A stretch of DNA of 21,459 nt from an uncultured Collinsella sp. (lineage in GTDB: Bacteria; Actinomycetota; Coriobacteriia; Coriobacteriales; Coriobacteriaceae), in assembly GCA_900551015.1 (NCBI GenBank), contig URUI01000036.1, positions 1 to 21,459 on the forward strand. The letters are read 5' to 3'. Shown piece by piece: positions 1 to 6,375 of this stretch. The notes beneath the pieces are model-generated. The model was not told where the DNA came from. It ran no database searches and saw only the letters and a list, made by a program, of their open reading frames with translations. Made by a program: the position numbers and the translations under genes. Within the stretch, counting starts at the first letter, position 1; every line of letters begins with the position of its first letter.

Positions 1-10
1 CTTCCGATCT
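1..10. other. Illumina adapter remnant at contig end
   Basis: The first ten bases, CTTCCGATCT, are exactly the 3' end of the standard Illumina adapter (…GCTCTTCCGATCT), and biological sequence appears to start at base 11. The stop codon that seems to end the first minus-strand reading frame (bases 9-11) uses two of these adapter bases, so it is artificial. A contig ending inside an insertion sequence is what a repeat-induced assembly break would give. Confidence 0.85.
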
Positions 11-326
11 AGGGCACGTCGCGGGCCCGGCACCACGCGGTGAAGGCGCCGTACCCGGGCAGCCCCTCCCCGCGGCCCTCGCGCAGGAACGCGTAGACTG
101 CCATCTTGGTCATCCCGGGCAGCTGGGCCTTCGCGCGGATCACCTCCTCGAGCGGGTCGAAGGCGCTGCCCCTCGCGGACCTCCCGTCGGCGGCGGACTC
201 GCCCTCCCGCCAGTACTTGGCGACCGTGTGCCGGTCCATGCCGTGCCTCCTCGCGATCTCGCTGAAGTTCGGCTTCGCGCCGGACCCCCTGTAGACGTTC
301 AGCTCTCCCATTACGTTTCGCTCCAT
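11..326 (-). CDS. istA: IS21-family transposase IstA, N-terminal part (cut by contig end)
   Basis: About 105 residues of the N-terminus of an IS21-type transposase are present. They contain a helix-turn-helix typical of IstA (FSEIARRHGMDRHTVAKYWRE, about residues 21-41), which binds the element ends, but the catalytic DDE core is missing because the contig stops. The start at 326 is supported by GGGAGGAG about 7 bases upstream. The apparent TAG stop at 9-11 is created by adapter bases, so the gene should be read as open at its 3' end rather than as a short protein. It differs clearly from the IstA of element A, so this is a different IS21 subgroup and not a second copy. Confidence 0.7.
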
Positions 327-370
327 ATCCCGCTCCTCCCGGGTCGGATACCCGATCGGAGCATAGTTCC

Positions 371-439
371 GTTAGCGCAGTTGGTGAAAGTACGTTAGCG
401 GGGTCGGCGAAAGCGCGTTAGCGCATTCGGCGAGATGCG
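371..439. repeat. Three 23-bp tandem repeats in IS21 element B terminus
   Basis: Three consecutive 23-bp units start at 371, 394 and 417, each opening with GTTAGCG and containing a GGCGA/GGTGA core. A partial fourth unit (TTTGCGAAAG) follows. IS21 ends are known to carry such multiple repeats as transposase binding sites. The element terminus at 463-475 contains ATTAGCGCTAA, which repeats the same TTAGCG core. Confidence 0.65.
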
Positions 440-1728
440 TTTGCGAAAGTGGTCAATTTTAGATTAGCGCTAACAGCCCTGTCCAGTGAGTCCATATGCT
501 CCCTGAGCTCGTCGGGGAGCGCCTCCCTCACCCTGCTGTTCTCCCAGCCGCCGGCGTTCCACGCCAGCAGGGCGAGCTGCGAGGCGGGGTCGGACGTGTC
601 GGTCGGGGCGCTGCCGTAGGCCCTGGGGTGCTCGCAGACGAGCTCGCCGCTGTCGGGGTCGTAGACGCTCACGGTCGTCGCCCGCAGGCCGACCGTGAGC
701 CTGCGGCGCGAGAGCGACGGATGCGTGGAGTAGAGGTGGCGGCCCCTCTCGCCGACCGAGACCTTGCCCTTCTTGTCGGCGGTGCGAGAGACGTAGGTGA
801 CGCAGTCGAGGGGCTTGGCCGGCAGCCCGAGCATCGCCAGCCTGTCGGCCTCGAAGAGATCGAGCTCGCGCTCGCCCTTTATCCAGTGGGGCTTGTCGGA
901 CATGGCGAGGCTGCGCTCGAGCAGCCTGCGGTTGAAGGCGCCGGCGTCCCACAGCTGGGGGACGGGGACGAAGAGGTTGCGGCGCACGCAGCCCACCTTG
1001 TTCTCGACGCTGCCCTTCTCGTTGCCCGAGCGGGGGTTGCAGAACCTGAAGCGGAAGCCGTAGTGGGCGCTGCAGGCGGCGAACAGCTCGGTCGTCCGGA
1101 CCCCGCCGCCGACGCGGCGGCCGACGCCGGTCGCGTTGTCGAAGACGATCTTGGTCGGCACGCCGCCGACGTGCTCGAAGACGTTGCGCAGGGCCTGACA
1201 GACGCACTCCGACGTCTCGCCCGGGAAGACCTGGGCCAGCCCGACGTTGGAGTACGGGAACGTCATCACGAAGAAGCTCAGCGTGGTCCGCATCCCCCTC
1301 ACGTAGAAGTCGGCCTCGCCGAAGTCGGCCTGCGCCTCGCCGGGGCCCCAGACGAGGTCGAGGTACTGGGCGTCGGCCGCCTCCGCCGAGCGGCGGGCCC
1401 TAATCTCCCTGACGCACCGCTCCACGGTGCTGACGGAGACGTCGGCGCCGCACTCGGAGACGAGCCTGTCGTGGACGCGCTTTGCGGTATGGCGCTGCTT
1501 GCGTCCGCTGCGCATGTCGTCGTCGAGCCAGGACTCGATCAGGGGCCTGTACGGGTCGAGCTTTGAGCCCTGCGCCCGCCTCGCGGGCGGCTCGGGGCTG
1601 AAGTCGTCCATGTCGCGGTACTTGTAGACGGTGTCCCGGCTCACGCCGGTCTTGCGCGCGATCTCGGCGACGCTGTCCCCCTGCCGCCACAGCAGGCGTA
1701 TAGAATTCTTATCGGTCATGCTGATCAT
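418..1728 (-). pseudogene. istA: IS21-family transposase IstA, 3' end destroyed by element B
   Basis: The protein has the IS21 IstA layout. An N-terminal helix-turn-helix (SVAEIARKTGVSRDTVYKY) is followed by an integrase-like DDE core with QADFGEADF (first Asp), IVFDNATG (second Asp) and GNEKGSVENKVG (Glu region), then a beta-barrel-like C-terminal part. The genuine sequence ends at about base 476 with DSLDRA. The last 19 or so codons to 418 are read from the terminus of element B, so the protein is a truncated chimera and the family's C-terminal tail is missing. The start is uncertain: ATG 1728 has AAAGGAGG 12 bases upstream and GGAGAGG almost touching it, while ATG 1719 has GGAGAGG 11 bases upstream. 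The gene is likely inactive. Confidence 0.75.
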
Positions 1729-1859
1729 TTCCTCTCCGGGCCTCCTTTGGTAGATACGAAGCACCACCAAGATAGCCCTGCGATCTGGTCAGCATGCCCC
1801 TTGCGGGAAGTGTCGACTTTATGCTGCCGTTTTTGTCGATTTAGATGTTACGGAATACA
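476..1859 (-). mobile_element. IS21-family element A, interrupted by element B
   Basis: The minus-strand terminus is placed at 1859 (TGTATTCCGTAAC…). It resembles the element B terminus: both have TGT, then CG(c)TAA, CTAAA and a GAC core. It is followed inward by two repeats of about 22-23 bp (1799-1821 and 1822-1843), each with TCGAC or TCGAT followed by TTTA on the plus strand. The istA gene follows, then is cut at 476 by element B. The istB gene and the far end are not present. Confidence 0.65.
1799..1843. repeat. Two tandem terminal repeats of IS21 element A
   Basis: Two tandem units, 1799-1821 (ending TGTCGACTTTA) and 1822-1843 (ending TGTCGATTTA), lie just inside the proposed terminus at 1859. 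Their spacing of about 22 bp matches the 23-bp repeat period in element B and is typical of IstA binding sites. They help place the element end. Confidence 0.55.
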
Positions 1860-1963
1860 TGGAGGCGTACGGCATCGAGGACGTGCCCGTCGACGGGCTC
1901 GACCTGACGCCGGGGCTCATCGAGCGGGCGCGCGCGGAAAGGGGCGATGCCCCGCTGTCCTAG
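1860..1963 (+). pseudogene. 3' remnant of a gene interrupted by IS21 element A
   Basis: Directly outside the proposed element terminus a plus-strand frame reads EAYGIEDVPVDGLDLTPGL and ends at a TAG at 1961-1963. The residue mix and GC-rich codons look like a real C-terminal coding tail. There is no start codon with a ribosome-binding site of its own, so it is best explained as the 3' end of a gene whose 5' part lies beyond both IS elements, off the contig. I do not recognise the family. Confidence 0.4.
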
Positions 1964-2202
1964 CCTAGAAGGAAAAACGGAATAGACGGACCGACCGTCC
2001 GGCTGAGTCTGGGAAGAGGCGCCGGGCGGCGGGCGGAGCATGGCCACCGGACCCATCGAAACACATCTCCACCGTTCCTTCAACTGGGAAAATGCCGACC
2101 CGGGGGCCCGAATGGGACCTCGGGGGCGTTCGGCTAGCTGCGGGAACGGCCTATTCGCTCAATGTGTTCGGCTGAGATCGGAAATCAACCTTTCTCCATC
2201 TC

Positions 2203-2240
2203 GAAACAAAACGCCGTCCGGTTGCCCAGGCGGCGTCGTT
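2203..2240 (-). terminator. Rho-independent terminator of the winged-helix gene
   Basis: Read on the minus strand, ACGCCG (2236-2231) pairs with CGGCGT (2216-2211) across a GC-rich loop, and TTTTGTTT follows directly. It lies about 25 bases after the stop codon of the minus-strand gene at 2261-2599. Confidence 0.65.
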
Positions 2241-2260
2241 TCCCCTATGAGTGCGCGCTG

Positions 2261-2599
2261 TTATCGATCGGCGACTTCGTCCTTGATCAAGTCCTGCACG
2301 AGCATACCGGCACGGATGCCCTCTAGATACCACTCGCCACGCTCCGTGAGACAAATGCCGTTTGCGAGCTGGCCGCCGTCGTCACTGTAGCGCGAGACGA
2401 CCTCAATGATGTCTTCGGATTCCAAGCGTTCAATTGCCGCGCGGGCGCGATACGGAGACACCCCCACACGCTCGGCAAGCGTCTTGCGCGAAAAGCCATA
2501 AAGTCCGCCGTTGTCTTCGGACTGCCGTGCAATCTCCATCAGCACCTGCACCTCGACACGCTTCATATCGTTGACACTCGCACGACCCTTGCCAGCCAT
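2261..2599 (-). CDS. Small winged-helix (MarR/DtxR-like fold) transcriptional regulator
   Basis: A 112-residue protein. A winged helix-turn-helix is visible: LYGFSRKTLAERVGVSPYRA (about residues 34-53) looks like the helix-turn-helix with its recognition helix, and IIEVVSRYSDDGGQLANGICL (about 64-84) looks like the beta-hairpin wing, followed by TERGEWYLEGIRAG, a common ending of such domains. The start at 2599 is chosen because GAGGAGG lies five bases upstream; the upstream in-frame extension has no such site. No ligand-binding domain is seen. It stands alone, with a terminator behind it and two palindromes in front (2673-2705 and 2706-2726), so it probably autoregulates. The specific family and target genes are unknown. 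Confidence 0.75.
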   Translation of the reverse strand: MAGKGRASVNDMKRVEVQVLMEIARQSEDNGGLYGFSRKTLAERVGVSPYRARAAIERLESEDIIEVVSRYSDDGGQLANGICLTERGEWYLEGIRAGMLVQDLIKDEVADR

Positions 2600-2672
2600 G
2601 GCAGCCTCCTCAAACCGAGCACGGACATCACTTGCACCGTGCGCGACCGGCACACCCCATGATGGCCGGCAA

Positions 2673-2705
2673 CATCCATCATGCGGCATCCCCGCATGAT
2701 GGATG
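2673..2705. promoter_or_regulatory. Perfect 14-bp inverted repeat in the regulator leader
   Basis: CATCCATCATGCGG (2673-2686) and its exact reverse complement (2692-2705) flank a 5-base spacer. A further CATGATGG occurs at 2659-2666. No T-run follows on either strand, so it is not an obvious terminator. It lies 74 bases upstream of the start codon at 2599, where it could be a DNA operator or a leader hairpin. Confidence 0.65.
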
Positions 2706-2726
2706 ATACAATTAGGGTTATTGTAT
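2706..2726. promoter_or_regulatory. AT-rich 21-bp operator palindrome (ATACAAT-N7-ATTGTAT)
   Basis: A perfect 7-bp inverted repeat with a 7-base spacer directly abuts the larger palindrome. Size and symmetry fit a dimeric MarR- or GntR-type operator. On the minus strand the motif TATACAAT overlaps it and could serve as a -10 element, so a bound protein would block transcription of the gene at 2261-2599. This is inference from symmetry and position. Confidence 0.55.
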
Positions 2727-2787
2727 ACCGCCCAAATCGCTTATAGGCAGGTAAACGGGCTAATTTTAGGTTAAACGGTAACTTTGT

Positions 2788-2830
2788 TGATAAAAGGGGC
2801 ACACCGAATGTATACCCGATGTGCCCCTTT
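2788..2830 (-). terminator. Terminator of the DUF1846 gene
   Basis: AAAGGGGCACA (2793-2803) and its exact complement (2820-2830) form an 11-bp stem. On the minus strand it ends in CCCCTTTTATC. It starts 20 bases after the stop codon of the DUF1846 gene. The A-rich 5' side means it could also act on the plus strand, but no plus-strand gene ends here. Confidence 0.8.
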
Positions 2831-2849
2831 CAGACCAATTAATCCAGGC

Positions 2850-4331
2850 TTAGCGGTGGAAGAGACCGTGGCGTTCGAACTTGGGCTCGCAGCACACGTT
2901 GATGCCCAGCTTGCGCAACACCGTCTCGTCCGTCGGCGAGATGATCACGCTAAAGAAGGCATCACAGCCGCGCAGCTGCTCCAGGCCCGAAAGGACGCGG
3001 GCCGCCGTCTCGCTCGTTGCCGAGGTAATCGAGAGCGCCATAAGCGTCTCATCGGTGTGCAGGCGCGGGTTCTTGCTACCCAGGAAATGTGTCTTGAGCT
3101 TGCTGATAGGCTCGATCGCCTCATCGCTAATAACCTCGAGCTCAAGGTCAACGCCCGAGACATGCTTAAGCGCATTCATAATGAGCGAGCTCGCGGCGCC
3201 CAGGCGTGTGGAAGTCTTGCCGGTCACCACGGAGCCGTCGGGCATGACCATGGCGCCTACGGGGCCACCCGTCAGCTGCTCCCTGGTAAGGGCGGCCGAG
3301 CGTGCCGGCGAGTAATTCTTGTCGATACCGGCCTTCTTCATAATGAGCTTGAGACGATCAACCTGCTCATCGCCCACACCGGTGCGGCGCACGGTCTCGA
3401 CCGCAGCAAAGTAGCGGCGGACGATCTCCATCTTGGAGGCATCGCGACAGGCATCGTCATCGGTGATGGCAAAACCGACCATATTTACACCCATGTCGGT
3501 GGGACTCTGGTAGGGGCTCTCCCCCAGAATCTTTTCCATCAGGGCACGGACCACTGGGAAAGCTTCGACGTCACGGTTGTAGTTGACCGTGGTCTTGTTG
3601 TAGGCCTCCAAGTGGAAGGAGTCGATGATATTGGCATCGTCGAGGTCGGCCGTGGCGGCCTCATAGGCGATGTTAACCGGATGCGTGAGGGGCAGATTCC
3701 AGACCGGGAACGTCTCGAACTTGGCGTAGCCGGCGGCGGTGCCGTGCTTGTGCTCGTGATAGAGCTGAGACAGGCAGGTGGCGAGCTTGCCCGAGCCGGG
3801 GCCGGGAGCGGTGACCACGACAAGCGGACGGGTGGTCTCGACAAACTCGTTCTTGCCATAGCCGTCGTCGGACACGATCAGATCGACATCGTGTGGATAG
3901 CCCTCGATGGGATAGTGCAACTTGGCGGGAATGCCGAGCGCGTTCAGGCGATTGCGGAACACATCGGCGGCGGGCTGGCCGGCGTACTGGGTGATGACCA
4001 CGGCCGCGACAGCAAAACCGTTGCCGCGGAACAGGTCGACCAGGCGCAAAACGTCCTCGTCATAGGTAATGCCCAGGTCACCGCGAGCCTTGTTCTTCTC
4101 GATGTGGTTCGCGTTAATGGCGATGATGACCTCGACGTCGTCGGCAATGCTCTTGAGCATGCGAAACTTGCTGTCCGGCTCAAAACCCGGCAGCACGCGG
4201 CTCGCGTGATAGTCGTCAAACAGCTTGCCGCCAAACTCCAAGTACAGCTTGCCGCCAAACTGCGAGATGCGCTCCTTAATATGAGCGGCCTGCAGCTCGA
4301 TATACTTCGCGTTGTCGAAACCCTGGCGCAT
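2850..4331 (-). CDS. DUF1846 (UPF0371) family protein
   Basis: A 493-residue protein that matches, by recall, the DUF1846/UPF0371 family of about 500 residues found in Firmicutes and Actinobacteria. Recognisable stretches include GFDNAKYIELQAAHIKERI near the N-terminus, LYLEFGGKLFDDYHASRVLP, VVVTAPGPGSGKLATCLSQL (about residues 174-193, a P-loop-like glycine-rich turn), and TDMGVNMVGF. No signal peptide or membrane segment is seen, so it is probably cytosolic. The biochemical role is not established to my knowledge, and I assign none. The start at 4331 is preferred because GGGAG lies about 8 bases upstream, whereas the in-frame ATG at 4355 has no such site. It is monocistronic, with its own -10 box (4371-4376) and terminator (2788-2830). 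Confidence 0.85.
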   Translation of the reverse strand: MRQGFDNAKYIELQAAHIKERISQFGGKLYLEFGGKLFDDYHASRVLPGFEPDSKFRMLKSIADDVEVIIAINANHIEKNKARGDLGITYDEDVLRLVDLFRGNGFAVAAVVITQYAGQPAADVFRNRLNALGIPAKLHYPIEGYPHDVDLIVSDDGYGKNEFVETTRPLVVVTAPGPGSGKLATCLSQLYHEHKHGTAAGYAKFETFPVWNLPLTHPVNIAYEAATADLDDANIIDSFHLEAYNKTTVNYNRDVEAFPVVRALMEKILGESPYQSPTDMGVNMVGFAITDDDACRDASKMEIVRRYFAAVETVRRTGVGDEQVDRLKLIMKKAGIDKNYSPARSAALTREQLTGGPVGAMVMPDGSVVTGKTSTRLGAASSLIMNALKHVSGVDLELEVISDEAIEPISKLKTHFLGSKNPRLHTDETLMALSITSATSETAARVLSGLEQLRGCDAFFSVIISPTDETVLRKLGINVCCEPKFERHGLFHR

Positions 4332-4370
4332 ATATGGCTCCCGTCCCGTCTCCATTTAATGTTCTAGGCG

Positions 4371-4376
4371 ATTATA
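4371..4376 (-). promoter_or_regulatory. -10 box for the DUF1846 gene
   Basis: The minus strand reads a perfect TATAAT here, about 40 bases before the start codon at 4331. A -35 element is weak: GCGGTT lies 18 bases upstream and TTGGGG 14 bases upstream. It is the only good -10 box between this gene and the palindrome at 4410-4489. Confidence 0.5.
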
Positions 4377-4409
4377 ACGGAGCCCGCCCTCCCCAACCGC
4401 CGGGGCCGG

Positions 4410-4489
4410 GGTAGCTAATTTGGGACGGGGCTTTTTTGACTACCCTTTATGTGGGGTAGTCAAAAAAGCCCCGTCCCAAATTAGCTACC
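4410..4489. repeat. Perfect 36-bp-arm palindrome (REP/MITE-like or bidirectional terminator)
   Basis: The arm 4410-4445 is the exact reverse complement of 4454-4489, with an 8-base loop (TTTATGTG). Each arm contains GGTAGCTAATTTGGGACGGG, then a run of six T and GACTACCC. It lies between the tails and heads of two minus-strand units. The CCCCGTCCC core next to an A/T tract recurs in the imperfect inverted repeat at 17737-17788, which suggests a dispersed family. No open frame is inside. Confidence 0.8.
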
Positions 4490-4750
4490 TTTGCACCTAC
4501 AAGGGGAACGTCGCAGGTGGAGCATAAGTCAGCGAAAGCCCATCAGAGTAGGCTAAGCGCCCCCTGCACCAGCAATAGAAAGCGTCGCAAGCAGAGGACG
4601 GCGCGCAACCTAAGAGCGCCCCCTCCCGCGCACGGAACAGGAGGGGGCTAAAGGTAGGAGTCTACCGGCGGGCTGACCCCACCGGACAGACGATGACCAG
4701 GTGATCCTTTACAGGATCGTCAAGGTTTCCGTGGGGTACCCGTTGGGTAC
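4490..4750 (-). other. Structured 3' region downstream of the arc module 1
   Basis: No gene is seen. On the minus strand, right after the carrier's stop codon, an outer stem pairs 4676-4682 with 4731-4737 plus 4684-4686 with 4728-4730, leaving C4683 bulged. It encloses a GATCCT/AGGATC hairpin (4703-4708/4713-4718) capped by GTAA, a GNRA-type tetraloop in RNA. A competing hairpin GTACCC-AAC-GGGTAC (4736-4750) shares two bases with the outer stem. This looks like a folded 3' untranslated RNA. The function is unknown. Confidence 0.4.
4618..4648 (-). terminator. GC-rich hairpin, possible terminator of arc module 1
   Basis: GCCCCCTCC (4618-4626) pairs perfectly with GGAGGGGGC (4640-4648). On the minus strand it lies about 100 bases after the last gene of the module, but only CTCTT follows, so it is a weak candidate for intrinsic termination. 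Confidence 0.4.
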
Positions 4751-6229
4751 TTAGATCAACACGCAGGCGACGGTCAGGATGATGGCACAGACGACGGAGA
4801 GAGCGACGATGAGCTTAAGGGCAAACTTGAGCCAGGTCGTCCACTCGATCTTGGCCAGGGCGAGACCGCCCATGATGGCACCGGAGGTCGGGGTGAACAG
4901 GTTCACGACACCGATGGCAGCGGAGAAAATCATGACCATGACCTCGGGCGAGAATCCGAGCTTAACAGCCAGCGGTCCCATGATGGGCATGGAGACGGTG
5001 GCCATACCGGAGGTCGAGGGGATCAGGAAGGACAGGCCGAAGTAGACTAGGAAGCTCATGGGAGCGAAGATCACGCCGGACAGACCAGCCAGGGCATTGG
5101 CGGCAGCGTTAAGGACATACTTGTCAAGACCGGTGTTAGCCATGAGGACGGAAATACCACGGGCGAGAGCGATGACGAGAACAACGGACATCATGTCGGC
5201 AGCGCCGGCGATGAAGGTGTTAACGATCTGCTTCTCGGACAGGCCGCCGATGATACCGATCAGGATAGCCATGAGGAAGAACCAGGTGGAAGCCTCGTTG
5301 AAGTACCACTGGCCAATAGGCAGACCGGTGATCAGGGCAGACCAGCCCTGGACGACAGCGTTACCATCAGCGTCGTAGACGGCGCCAGCGTCGAAGAAGT
5401 CGGCAACGCCCTTGTTGAGGTCGGCCAGCGGGATGAAGCCGACGATCATAACGACGAAGGTGAAGGCGAAGGCGATCAGAACACCCTTCTGACGACCGGT
5501 GAGCTTGACCTCCTTGTTAACCTCGGAAGCAGCCTTGCCGTGAGCCTCTTCGGCGTCCTTAAGCTCCTGCATCGACAGGATGGTGGAGCCCTTGTCGGCC
5601 TTGACCTTCTTGGCATAGCTCATCACGAAGGCGATGGACATGACGGTGGTAACGAGCCACAGGACGGCACCGAGACCGATGATGATGGTCTGGTTGACCT
5701 GAATGCCAACGCCGGTCAGGGCGTCGACGGCAGCACCGACGGCAAACGGGTTAACCGTGGAGCCCAGGCAGCCGCAGCCAGCACCGAGCAGGACGGTAGC
5801 GGCGCCGACCATAGGGTCGAAGCCAGCGGCCATCATGGTAGCGGCGAGCAGGGCGTAGAAGGGAACGGTCTCCTCGCACATACCATAGGTGGTACCGCCG
5901 AGGGAGAAGATGAACATAAGGACAGGAATGAGCATGATCTCGTTGCCCTTAAGCTTCTGCACCAGGACGGCGATGCCGTTGTCCAGGGCGCCGGTCTCGG
6001 TCATCATGCCGAGGAAGCCGCCCAGGATCATAACGAAGAGGCAGACGGGCAAAGCGTCAGCGAAGCCCAGAATCGGAGCGGTGCAGAAGTCGCTCAGGCG
6101 GGCTGCAGTAACCGCGCCACCGGACGCTCCGGAGACGATAACGGTAATCACTGCGACAATTGCCAGCAGAGCTAGAAGAATGGTGAACGATGAAGGCATA
6201 CCGCGCTTTTTCTTTGCGGTCTCAGTCAT
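4751..6229 (-). CDS. yfcC: YfcC-family carrier (basic amino acid / dicarboxylate type), arc module 1
   Basis: A 492-residue membrane protein with about 12 hydrophobic segments and a short positively charged N-terminus (TAKKKRG). It has the YfcC/C4-dicarboxylate anaerobic carrier style: FSLGGTTYGMCEETVPFYAL and GAGCGCLGSTVNPFAVGAA in the first half, mirrored by FLIPSTSGMATVSMPIMGPL and NLFTPTSGAIMGG in the second half. These are the paired re-entrant loops of this superfamily. In streptococcal and other arc operons a carrier of this family acts as the arginine/ornithine exchanger, so with arcA and arcB directly upstream that role is likely here, though peptide or other amino acid uptake is possible. 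The start at 6229 has GGGGGG nine bases upstream. A hairpin (6330-6361) sits between arcB and this gene. Confidence 0.8.
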   Translation of the reverse strand: MTETAKKKRGMPSSFTILLALLAIVAVITVIVSGASGGAVTAARLSDFCTAPILGFADALPVCLFVMILGGFLGMMTETGALDNGIAVLVQKLKGNEIMLIPVLMFIFSLGGTTYGMCEETVPFYALLAATMMAAGFDPMVGAATVLLGAGCGCLGSTVNPFAVGAAVDALTGVGIQVNQTIIIGLGAVLWLVTTVMSIAFVMSYAKKVKADKGSTILSMQELKDAEEAHGKAASEVNKEVKLTGRQKGVLIAFAFTFVVMIVGFIPLADLNKGVADFFDAGAVYDADGNAVVQGWSALITGLPIGQWYFNEASTWFFLMAILIGIIGGLSEKQIVNTFIAGAADMMSVVLVIALARGISVLMANTGLDKYVLNAAANALAGLSGVIFAPMSFLVYFGLSFLIPSTSGMATVSMPIMGPLAVKLGFSPEVMVMIFSAAIGVVNLFTPTSGAIMGGLALAKIEWTTWLKFALKLIVALSVVCAIILTVACVLI

Positions 6230-6329
6230 GGTTCTCATCCCCCCTTCATAAATCATTTCACTTTCTCGCGCGAAGCGGATCTTCCGTGCCGTGCCCACCG
6301 CCCAAAGCGAGATATTTACCAGACAAAGC

Positions 6330-6361
6330 CGCTCGGGGTGTGCAGCAATACACCCCGAGCG
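6330..6361 (-). promoter_or_regulatory. Intercistronic hairpin between arcB and yfcC
   Basis: A perfect 12-bp stem (6330-6341 with 6350-6361) and 8-base loop lie 14 bases after the arcB stop. Only a weak T-rich stretch (GGCTTTGTC) follows on the minus strand, so it may be a leaky terminator or an mRNA-stabilising or processing element. Confidence 0.6.
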
Positions 6362-6375
6362 AGATGCTAGAGCTC

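Larger units (their letters stand above)
11..475 (-). mobile_element. IS21-family element B (end only), inserted in element A
   Basis: On the minus strand this element begins TGTTAGCGCTAAT at base 475 and runs off the contig start. It has the IS21 pattern: a TG-starting terminus, several short tandem transposase-binding repeats (371-439), then an istA start codon at 326 preceded by GGGAGGAG. The boundary at 475/476 is placed where the istA frame of element A changes abruptly from conserved sequence (…DSLDRA) into this terminus. The other end, istB and any target duplication lie outside the window. Confidence 0.75.

Noticed and set aside
371..439. Three 23-bp repeats as a possible CRISPR array
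   Set aside because: The units are directly adjacent with no spacers and lie in an IS terminus, so they are transposase binding repeats.
496..1566. 356-codon plus-strand frame inside IS21 element A
   Set aside because: Antisense to the istA gene with its DDE motifs. No independent support.
1973..2202. Possible small gene between the IS and the winged-helix regulator
   Set aside because: Short frames exist on both strands, but none has a good ribosome site or convincing residue composition. I see nothing supportable there.
2784..4367. Long plus-strand open frame (527 codons) opposite the DUF1846 gene
   Set aside because: It is antisense to a clearly recognisable protein family, has low-complexity His/Val/Asp-rich content and no sensible start. 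It is a GC-skew shadow.
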